In this document: positions 10,550-19,922 of the stretch, one piece after another | Position numbering within the stretch: the stretch's first letter is position 1 | How the letters are laid out: the number at the start of each line of letters is the position of its first letter | Source of the DNA: Straminergon stramineum | Lineage: Eukaryota > Streptophyta > Bryopsida > Hypnales > Calliergonaceae | Direction: 5' to 3' | Assembly: GCA_963920665.1 (NCBI GenBank) | Contig: OY987273.1 | Span: 5,954,501 to 6,018,500 of the forward strand | Length of the DNA stretch: 64,000 nucleotides | The notes under the pieces: generated by a model | Told to the model about the DNA's origin: nothing | The model's database searches: none | Seen by the model: only the letters and a program-made list of their open reading frames with translations | Program-made: the position numbers and the translations under genes

Positions 10550-12137
10550 ATGTCTACTTCAAAGGAAGGAAGTAGTATGGGTCGGATATCGGCTTGGGAC
10601 AAAGACCTTGACAATCTTGCAACATTTGTTGTAGATATAACTACAAAGGAGGTAATTGGGGGTGTAGGACCATCCAAGACAAAGAATTCCAAGACAGCAC
10701 ACGACGAGGACCCTATCTATCCTCCAGCACGATATACAACCTATGCGCATGAGGCTTGTTTGCAATGGTATGAGGAAAAAAGTGTACAATATTTGGAGAG
10801 GAAATACTTGAGAAATAAAGAGGCATGCATCCAATCCTTGAAGGATGAGTTGGAGGACTTTATTACAAGGAAATGCAAGGAATCTTTGGACTATGTAGAT
10901 GTAGATGAAGTGTATTTCAACCAATGGTAAACGTGGATTGGCAATTGCCTACAAAGTAGTATATTCAACACCAAGAAGTTGATGCTTGAGTTGCGACCTA
11001 TAGTGCCCAGATTTGGAGAAACAAATAGGATCCAAGAGTTCCATGAGAAGATGGATTGGTGGAAAATTGCAGCAAAAAGATTGTCAAGGTCTGAAGCTAG
11101 GGGTATGGGGTGGTAGTCGGATGCATTGAAGGCTGCATTTACGAGAGATAGTGGTTCATGTATCACGTGGGTCTACTTAGAGGCCAAGGTGGTCCCATTA
11201 TGGATTTGACCGTCAAGGAGGATATGCAAAGGTGCAAAAGGTACGCATTGAAGGAATGTCCACGATCCCAGCACATGTACATTTTGTGGGAAAATTGTCA
11301 AAGCAAAGGAATAAACGCGATGCGAGGGTGGAGCAGTCAATGGAGGCTGTGGTATGCCCGTTGAATCATCCGGCCATTATTAAATTCCTAGCTATCCATG
11401 ACCAAACAATGGAAGCATACACTTTGTGGTGGAATGGTGGTAATTTCAAAGAGTTGCTTCATTTGAATGAGAAGGTGGTGCTGCATGCGGAATGGCATGA
11501 AAACAAGTTGGTCAAGCAACTTATAGGCCAACAACAAAAAGAAATTAGCCTCTTCCGAAGATACAAGGCGAAGTTGGCATGGGCCCTGGTTTATGTGACA
11601 AGTCATGTGTACAATGCAAGGGTACTGCATAATGACTTGTCACCTGTGAACATATTGTTGCATTATCTTCCCTTCTCGGACAAAGAATTTAACATTGGAA
11701 TTTGTGATTGGGGAATTGCAAGTCGTATTCAAGAAGGAGCTCCCTCGCATTTTGGATATGAAAAACAAGAAAAACTTGATGCTAAGAGGATGGGTCGTTG
11801 GTGGGCAGCTCCGGAGTTGTTCTATTTGTTTGGGCCAGAGGGTGTAGATACGAATCTAGATCTGATGAAAGCGACCTACAAATATTTGGTGAAATCCGAC
11901 TCTTATTCGATTAGAAAGTTGATCCAACGCATGAATATAGAACACATGGTTGAATATGACAAGGACTTATTTAGAAATCACGGGTCATCAAGGTACTTTG
12001 CCATGAAGTTACATGAAGTAGGTGATCCTGATGTTAACAGAAGACCAACATATGCGCAAGTGGTAGACCTCCTCATGGATAAACCATGGTTCATGAAACC
12101 ACCTGAATTTGTCTTTCATGACTCTATCCTCTCATAG
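10550..12137 (+). pseudogene. Protein-kinase-like gene, probable pseudokinase, lightly broken
   Basis: The start chosen is ATG 10550 (MSTSKEGSS), the first Met after the shared leader. An N-terminal region (10550-11230) with LQWYEEKSVQYLERKYLRNK is followed by a kinase fold: glycine-loop-like GGYAKVQKVRIEG, HPAIIKFLAIHD, catalytic loop LHNDLSPVNILLHY (HRD changed to HND), CDWGIAS (DFG changed to DWG) and WWAAPELFY (APE). The usual beta-3 Ala-x-Lys is not evident (VRIEG instead), so phosphotransfer is doubtful. TAA at 10928, a TAG near 11115, a TAG near 11180 and one frameshift before 11232 break it; the 300-codon kinase part itself is open to 12137. A decayed homologue lies at 41540-43014. 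The kinase fold is confident; substrate unknown. Confidence 0.75.
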
Positions 12138-13307
12138 TATTTGATGTAATATTTTTTTAGCGGGACTAGTTACGTTGGCCACCTTTGTGGATCCCATTTT
12201 GGAAAAGCAATGCAAGTGTATAAACTATTTTTAATGTGAAGTGCATGTTTGGACCCAAAATATTGAGTATTGTACATACACATCACCTACTTGCATGCAT
12301 TTGGGTTTGAATATGAATTCTTTGCATGGTTCATTGTAGCTTGAGCATCAAATGAATGGGATTGATATGATTTATAAGTAAGATATAAATTAGCTATGGA
12401 GAACTCCAATCCTTATTCAATCGATATGCCCAAATTAGATTGAGATAATCTATTGACTATGTTTTCACCAAAAATATCCAAACACTATTGTTCATACTTC
12501 ATAGTGTGAGTACTAATTTTTTCAAAAAAGGTTTAAGGACACCCTAAACCCTAGGATTTGGTAGTATACAAACTTGAGAAGATGGGTTTAAAATGTTAAG
12601 AATTAAATGTTAGGAATTTTCACCATAAAGATTGGAAAATATTATCCTTGGACTTGATCGAAGTCATTGTTCTAGCCATGCCAAGAAGAATGCACTTGGA
12701 CTTAAAATCATGACATATGTTTTAATTTATTTCGGAAACGGTGTTGCTTCTTTAGAATCATTCATCAAGATGAATCAGCTACATACCTATGAAAATATAG
12801 ATAATTTGGAATTGTACAACATGTAGGAAAAAATAGTAGGTACTAAGAAGTACATAATGACGTAAAAAAAAGAATTCTAAAAAATGTACTTGTGGAATTG
12901 GAAAATGTCAATCCCAATGGCTATTTTGTTGAGATACAAAATGGACATCCCATGATTTAATTATTTTCTAAGAAGATAGAAAATTTAGAAAATCCATATT
13001 TGTCTACAAACTAAAAGTCCACATAACTTTGATTTTATGAATGAATATGGAATACTTAAGAGCTTTCTACACTAAATAGTGAAATTAGGTTGCCTATAGT
13101 ATATAAATACTTAATATTAGATTACAAGAATGCAATACTTTTGAATTAGGTGTTGCTGTAATTGGAACTCATGAACCTTCATGTGTACAAATGGAAATAT
13201 ATGTAGAAATTTTTGTTCACTTTGGTGGCTTCTAAAGTACCTTTTGGGGGTAAGGCAATCTAATTGTTAAGGCAATCTAATTTCACTATTCAATGAAGGT
13301 ATGTGCC
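12138..13307. other. AT-rich stretch without a gene
   Basis: No recognisable coding signal. It contains a single telomere-like ACCCTAAACCCTAGG at 12541-12555. The 64-codon frame at 12632 has no recognisable features. Confidence 0.5.
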
Positions 13308-13580
13308 ATCGCGGTCGGGGGTTTGGGACCCATGGTCACTCCAAACCTGTGGTCGCCCCAGACCCGCATGCGCCCCCCAGTCGGGGTTCCCCTCACCCGT
13401 TGTCACCCTAGACCCACAATCGCCATCACTCGCGGTCGCTGGCAATGGTCTTGGACACGTGGTCGCCCCAGACCTATAGTCACCATCACCCGTGGTCACT
13501 GGCGATGGTCTTGGACCCGCAGTCACCTTCCTGATCGCATGCGCCCCATCTAGAGCTACACTTGCCCTGAGGTGACTATG
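13308..13580 (+). repeat. GC-rich degenerate minisatellite, array 5
   Basis: C-rich on the plus strand with a longer internal duplication: a block with TCGCTGGCAATGGTCTTGGA recurs about 64 bases on as TCACTGGCGATGGTCTTGGA. It lies upstream of W-family copy 2 in the same orientation. Confidence 0.8.
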
Positions 13581-13629
13581 GATACAAAATGAGACCCCAA
13601 ACCCGTAGTCTTTCGTCTTTCCCTTCTAT

Positions 13630-13672
13630 GCCTTGTCTTTTATCCACCTTGAAGTGGCTAATTGCAGGCTCA
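13630..13672 (+). promoter_or_regulatory. Conserved leader shared by several unrelated genes (copy 3)
   Basis: Reads CTTTTATCCACCTTGAAGTG followed by GCTAATTGCAGG. Compare 10418-10455 (kinase-like) and the minus strand of 3421-3460 (W copy 1). It lies about 250 bases before the frame at 13920. Confidence 0.5.
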
Positions 13673-13919
13673 AGAGGGGAGGTGGGTGTTGTGAGGAGGA
13701 TATTCTATCTCTCCTCATGTCACTTTCATCTATGTGTTCCATTGATCGTAAATCATGCCGAATTGTTTGAAACTTGATTGCGATCGGAAATGTTGATGTT
13801 GATGTATTTGTAAATGTGAATTACCACGAGGTAATAGATTTAAGTTTGTACAACAAGGTTTTAGGCTTGCTATATTTGGCATAGTATTCGAGTACAATTG
13901 ATCATATAGATTGAGCACT

Positions 13920-15382
13920 ATGGAGAATGAGCCCCCACCATTGATGCCTACCACAATCAAATGCCTTACACTACAAGAGATGAAGCTCATCCACGACAAG
14001 GGTTGGAAACGGTGCGGTAAAATTCACGAGAAGCGTGAGGCCATTTTGATCCATCCAAAGATTAAGGCATTTAAAGGTTGGAGACATGAACGTGAGCCTT
14101 GGAGTTACAAAACGGTCTGCAAGTATGTGGATTGGTGCCACATTAGCAAGTTATTTCCCTTGTGTTGGCACAAAGAGCATCTGAAGCAAAACAAAATAAA
14201 TCTTGCATACTCCAAGGACGAGGGCTTCATACTTAGATGTTGTGAGGTGTGGAAGCACTTGTATTTGGAGGACTCAACTTATCGAAATGACAATTTTTGT
14301 ATCTTTCTTGTGAAAATGGTGTATGCTGAATATGTGTTGAAGAAGGAGGTGGATTGGTCAACATTGAAGGAGGTCCCTATTGCGATCATTCCGGAGACTG
14401 CAAAAATTTTACCACGAGATGAACTTGTAGATGTAAAGAAGATATTATCCAAGGTGAAGCATGAGAAGTCATTTGTTCGCGATGAAAGCGTAGTTTGGTC
14501 AAAGACTTCTAGCTCTGATCAACACACCCATGAATACGATGGATATTCTTTCCACAGCAATGACGAGGAGGTTGCCATACAAGAATCTAGGCCGGCTATG
14601 GATGTGGAAGTCTACCAAAGTGGACAATCGGCCCAAGAGCCCATCATATTATGAGACACGGATGAAGAAGGCATGGAGATGTGGTGGCTAGGAAAGTGGA
14701 CCCCGTTTTGCGAAAGGGTGACGAGAGTGGGGGAGGAAGCGATTCAGAACATGAAGAGGCAATGTTGCTTGTCAAAATAGAAAGTGCAAAATTAGCATTG
14801 CATGCAAAAAACAAGCAATTGAAAAATTTGAAGGAGCAAGAAGTGAATCCCACTTTCGTAGAGGTGTTGAAGCAACAATTGAAGGCCATAACGAACGTCG
14901 CTGAAGAGAATGTCGAGGGCTTCCATTCGTTAAAAAGAAATCGCGATTTTTATTTGAAGGACATGAAGAGTGGGAAGGTGCATAAAATGGACCATTATTT
15001 GATATGGGAATCAAAACTTGAAACCCTTGTCCGCAAACGTCAATAGGTAGACAATGAAAGGCGAAGCCTAGAACTCCAAATAATGGACAAGCAGAAAGAA
15101 TATTATGAGGCCGCTGTCCAGCATATTCCAAATGTAGAGCTTTTGGCTTCTTGCTCGATATATGGTAGTGTTGCTGGAGAATTAGCAACGCTTGAGAAGT
15201 TGGTAAAGTTCCATGAGCAAAGATTACCATTGATGGTATCGGAGTTGAAAGCTCTGAGGGTGAAAAGTTGTTTTTACTTGGATTGGTATAAATGGAATAG
15301 AGCTAGCATAGGGAAGTCTGATGCAGAATTACAACAAATGGGTCCGAAGCCCATTTTGAAGGACTACCTCAACACAGAATAA
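13920..15382 (+). pseudogene. W-family gene copy 2, the least damaged copy
   Basis: From ATG 13920 (MENEPPPL) the frame runs to 14654, shifts once near 14650, then continues from about 14681 to TAA at 15382 with a single in-frame TAG at 15044. About 490 codons in all. The N-terminal domain has conserved FKGWRHEREPW, VDWCHISKLFP, INLAYSKDEGF, CCEVWKHLY and a VDWST block. The middle is acidic (GGGSDSEHEE) and the C-terminal part is Lys/Glu/Leu-rich with heptad character, ending DYLNTE. No known domain is recognised; the Trp-rich segment with His and Cys could be a DNA-binding fold, but that is speculation. It has the same shared leader and GC-rich array upstream as the kinase-like gene. Confidence 0.6.
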
Positions 15383-16726
15383 AATACCTAGGAACACAAT
15401 GAGGAAAAATACTTTCACCACGATTATTTTGTATGTTGCCTATCATGGTTTTATAGAGAAATGCAATGTTTTGAGATAAAACAATGTATATGGTGTCTTG
15501 AAGCAATGTGTGTACTAGAATAGTTAAATTGGTGTGGGCACACTAGTGGCGTGCATGGAAGGGAGAAAATGCCACACCATTTTTGGATCTTACAACTTTT
15601 CTACATAGATGAATATGTCTTTCTAATGTTTTGGAAGAAGGTGATGGTATGATGAATGGAATGGGATTCTCGCACATAATTACAATCGAATAGGAACATG
15701 GGATTGATGGGAAGTTCTTGATTCTTGACCGTAAAAGTCAACATAATATTTTGTGAGAATGTCCTCGTGAAATCTACAATACAACTTGTATTTATGATTT
15801 TCATATGAGTAGTAGAGAACTAAGAACTAATTGTGCCCAAAATACCATATTAATCGAGGAAATTTATTGGGCTTATTTGTCTCGAGTGATTTGCTTCATT
15901 ATTCCTCCTTATATATAGGATTTTTTAGAATTATAGCTTTAGCATAATTTGAAGAAAATTACAATGGATATTGAGGAATTAGGTAGGTTTTATATGTAAG
16001 TTGGCCTACTCATGTTTTTTATGAATTAAAATTTTGATCCCCAAGGACAAGGTGAACCATTTGAAGGTATGGTAATGTGAAGTTAACAAGTCAACATCCA
16101 CAAAAAGGGGCATGTTGTACTTGAATGCCTTTTATTCCTTCTTTGGCCAAGTATCTTGAAAGCTTAGAGGTAAAGCTTCCTATAATTAGAACCTCATGAT
16201 TTTAAAGAATATGAAAGGAAATATCCAATTAGACAATGATGCTCCACTCTAGTGAGTAGTGACCTAGTTTTCTTCTCAATGCAAGTGAAATTAATTTGGA
16301 AAGTTAAACTTTAGGAGATTTTTTTATTTGATTCATACAATCTATTTTTGGAAGAACTGGAAAAGATCATTCTCGATATGATTTCAGAAATTGGTACTTT
16401 GGTAGAGAGGAAAAAAAAATAGTATTAAATAAAAATCAATGCCATATGAAATTGCCGTATATAGATATGCTAGAAAGTCGTAGAAGTGGAATGAAAGAAG
16501 CAAACCCTAAACCACTCCAACGTACTTGCCAAAACAACTAGAAACATAGTGTAACTAAAACCTAATCCTTCTCAAAATCTCATCTATTATGATGGGAAGT
16601 AAGGCTAAATTGCATGATTCCTACAAATGTCTAGTCAATTACATTTAGGTTGTTTTGAGAGCCACTTCCTTCACCTTGTTCGTAGGTCGATGCTTCCCCA
16701 ACCCTAAGCTTTCGTTTTGCACGGGT
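15383..16726. other. Stretch without a gene between two convergent W-family copies
   Basis: Probably the 3' flanks of copy 2 (plus) and copy 3 (minus). AT-rich, no motif found. The 67-codon minus frame at 15601 shows no recognisable features. Confidence 0.5.
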
Positions 16727-19121
16727 TCATGAAGTGGGCCCATCTACCTTCAAAATTGATTGCAACACGTTGGAGTCCTGTAGAGCTTGAAGGGTCCTTA
16801 TTGTTTGTGGAGAATGTGCTTCCAACAAGTAGTCAAGTGCTTGACTTTGGTAATATGGTCCGTACATAGAGTCCAAGTAAGCCATATTAGTCAAGTCTTC
16901 TAGGGAGGCACTATCATCTTGATTAGCCACCCTTTGTTCTTCTAAATTCCAACGGTGTCATTGCAGATGAGGACCCCACTTGAAGGTTGAGGAGGTCTTG
17001 TCCCAATATCCACCAAGGCATTGGAAGAAGAATGCCCTCCTCCCTTCATTTTGTGGCCCCTTTCCCATGAATCTCAGTGCAGCTCTAGCAATTTCGTTTG
17101 GGTTTGTTTCCCAATTCAATTGCGAGCTAACAAGTCCTTTTTCTTGATCATGTTGTCCTTCTCGCCAACTCCAAACTAAATCTCGGACCCACAAGGTTGT
17201 GTCAGCCATAGTATTACAAGTGTGTTCCCAAGAAGGAGGCATGTAGGTTGTCAAGTTGAACATGGTATACAAGCGATCATGGAATGGTGTTGAACAAATC
17301 ACGCAATGTCATCTAATTAAGCATTGCGCGATGAAACATTGGGGGTGGTATACATGCACACAAGATCCTAGTGCCCAACCCCCTTCGGGGCCAAATTATT
17401 CAAGACATATGGAGCATTTGGTATGGTTGAAAACAAAGGTGTAGGCTTGAGCCATAGGAGCATTTGTTTCTTCTCTTCTATGTGGCTAGACATTTGGTTT
17501 TGGTAGTCCCAACCATTTTTGCTTCAATCTATGACCTCCTTTTTTGGCAATTCCACCATGCATATGTTACTAAGAAACATGTCCTCCAACAATGCCCATG
17601 ACGTCAGTCCATTCTCTCGTTTAGGAGCATTTGCAACAAAGTTTCTAGAAACTTTGTCTAGCTCCTTTACAACTTGTTGGGATCTATCCATGGAGAGAAT
17701 GCAAGCAACCTTCCAATGGTAGTATGTGATAGTCAACTCAACCAACTTTCTTTGAAGCATCTTATTTTCTTCTTGAAGTCCATGGTCTTTCTCCAATTGA
17801 ATAATTGATGGAACCACAAGAAACAAAAGAGAGTCTTCGGTCCCATTGAGTTCAATTGTGTCATTGGTAGTATATCTTGTGACAATAGTAGGAAGTGTAT
17901 TCGGAATGATGGGGGAGCATCTAATGCGCTTGGCAAGAGGAGAACGCTGAAGGATATGGTTGGTAAGGTCCCCTACAACCTTGTCCACATTTTGGAGGTT
18001 CTGCTCAACAAAGGCGTCATCCATATCCAACAAAGTGAAAGTGTCATGGTCTTTCTCATGGAGGCATTGCAATTCTATAGTTTATTTAGAGATGAGTGTA
18101 CTTTTGTGTTCACACTCACATCGCAATTTCCTCATTTCATTCTGTAGTAAAGAAATTTTGGCATCTTTGGTCTTTAAGAGGTCTAGAGCTTTTGCCAAAG
18201 TCATAATGTCGTTGCTTAAGCCCATTGTTGATGGAGAAATGGGAACACAGTCAATTTCTTCCATAGTCGTGTCTTTATTGAGCCCAAAGTTGAAGATGTC
18301 CTTTGTGCATTGTGTTGGCAACGATGGATTAGGAACTATAGTTGGAATCGATGTGGGTCCCACTCGTGTTGTTGAACGCCGTACTCTAAATGGTTGCCTT
18401 GGTCGTTGTCTCGTGGATGTCGCGTGTCCCTCTACAATTTCATTTTGAACCTCACTAGGGCAAACAAATTACTGCACGATTCGTATTATCCTATGGACAC
18501 GCGTACCATCAAAGTCATCATCTTCTTCAGACTCCTCAATGTCAACCTTAGTGGCAGGGGTTTACATTTTGTATGCACTTCGAATAGGACCAAGTCCCTC
18601 TCGGAAAAGGCTAGAACTCCTTTTGGGATGAAACCACTCTCTGGACAAGTTACATACGTACTTCCCTTGATTGTGCTCCAATCAACCTCTTTGTTTAGAG
18701 CGACCTCATCATATGCTCCTCTAGCAAGGAAGAGGGGGACCTCGTTCCTATCTACAAAGGTGGTTTTGTACAGGACTTGCCACAATTCAAAGCATCTTTG
18801 AAGGACCGTTGGATTCCCACAGTACTTCAAGTTGGCCTTATTGGTGTGCCGATTATAATGATGACACCATAAAGGAAAGAACTTGCCAATGTGGCACCAC
18901 TTGATGTAGTCTTCGCAGATTTGTATTATCCAAGGCTTTGGTTCTTCATTCCAACCCTTAAAAGCAAGGTGGGTTTCACTATTGAGCACGTGCAATCGCT
19001 TTCGATGAATAGTGCCCATACGCTTGCGATGTTTGTCTTTGGCAGCCTTCTATATTGCCTCGGTGGTCTGTATAGCAATGGAGATAAGCAATGCCTTGGC
19101 ATTGTTAACTCCAGTGGCCAT
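16727..19121 (-). pseudogene. W-family gene copy 3 with C-terminal RING-H2 finger, broken
   Basis: Starting at ATG 19121 (MATGVNNAK), the N-terminal domain has FKGWNEEPKPW, IKWCHIGKFFPLW and CFELWQVLY, matching copies 1 and 2. After a frameshift near 18560 there is an acidic EESEEDDDFDG tract, a long coiled-coil-like middle (about 18360-17524), another frameshift, then CSICLE, SCVHVYHPQC and HCVICSTPF at about 17416-17294: Cys-x2-Cys, Cys-x-His-x2-His-x2-Cys, Cys-x2-Cys, a RING-H2 pattern typical of ubiquitin ligases. A TAA and a TGA (at a Trp position) lie inside the finger. The frame continues through a TGA at 16958 to PTS-stop at 16727. Ligase activity of the ancestor is inference. GC-rich array 6 lies upstream in matching orientation. 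Confidence 0.6.
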
Positions 19122-19284
19122 CAATGATTCTCATGTGTAAGGCTCAAAAAACTCATTTGGGAGTTTAGGTGGTCCACAACTAGTAAGGTAAGAAGGGTGG
19201 ATGAGTGTAATAAATAGTAAATACTCAAGGTTCACGCATGTAGCCACTAAAGGATACAAGACAAGAAGCCTCAATGAAAGGTGC

Positions 19285-19560
19285 CCAAAAGGTCTTGGGC
19301 GAGTGGATAAATAGGTGGGGTGAGCGCGGGTGAGAGTTGGTCATGGGGCGTGTGCAGATAGGCGACTACCGGTTGAACCTGCGATCTTCAAGGGGTGCAC
19401 ACAAATCTCGGGGAGCAACCAAGGGTTTGGATGGGTGCATTCGGGTCTAAGGAGGCAACTGCAGGTCTAGGGGCGCGTGTGGGTCCTGGACGGGGCAACT
19501 ATGGTTTCAATTGCACATGCGGGTCCCTTGGGAGGCGACTGCGGGTATTTGTTGGGTATT
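19285..19560 (-). repeat. GC-rich degenerate minisatellite, array 6
   Basis: G-rich on the plus strand (GGAGGCAACTGCAGGTCTAG, GGGGCGCGTGTGGG), so the C-rich strand is the coding strand of W-family copy 3 just downstream. Confidence 0.75.
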
Positions 19561-19611
19561 ACTTCTCTTCAGGTTCCCACTTTGTATCTTTGCTTCGTAG
19601 CTTGCTACGTA

Positions 19612-19712
19612 CTCCCCACCCGCGGTCGTCCACCAGCCTAAATCCGAAGTCACCCTACCCGTGGTCGCCTACACCAGTGATCACCCATACCTAAGGTCGC
19701 CCACACCCACAT
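19612..19712 (+). repeat. GC-rich degenerate minisatellite, array 7, inverted to array 6
   Basis: C-rich on the plus strand (CACCCGCGGTCGTCC, ACCCGTGGTCGCCTACACC). It faces array 6 across about 50 bases. No gene follows; instead there is a hairpin, a truncated repeat and copy B. Confidence 0.7.
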
Positions 19713-19724
19713 ACGTCCCTTTAG

Positions 19725-19763
19725 GATGCCACGTGGAAGACACTTGTCTGCCACATGGCATCC
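19725..19763. repeat. Hairpin with 19-bp arms
   Basis: Left arm GGATGCCACGTGGAAGACA pairs with right arm TGTCTGCCACATGGCATCC (two mismatches) around one base. It could be a transcript-end hairpin or a transposon end. Confidence 0.6.
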
Positions 19764-19794
19764 ATGTGGCCTCATAGGTAGGGTGAATTTTTTT

Positions 19795-19898
19795 TAAAAC
19801 TCAAAGCTAAGTTTGACTCTATTAGACAGATAAGAGGGTCTACTTGACGTGTTGGACGTCATGTTCGTCATATTGTCGAACTGTCCGCTGGAACAACC
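19795..19898 (-). repeat. Truncated copy of the GTTGTTC inverted-repeat element
   Basis: On the minus strand this segment, beginning GGTTGTTCC at 19898, matches the start of the repeat at 23642 over about 100 bases (CTAATA, GTCAA and AACATGAC/AACACAAT landmarks). It abuts the truncated 5' end of copy B exactly, and the two copies form an inverted pair around copy B. Confidence 0.6.
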
Positions 19899-19922
19899 CT
19901 GCTCAAAAGTATCAACAATGAG

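Noticed and set aside
13293..13553. GC-rich overlapping frames on both strands
   Set aside because: Read-through of GC-rich array 5, no start context and no conserved motif.
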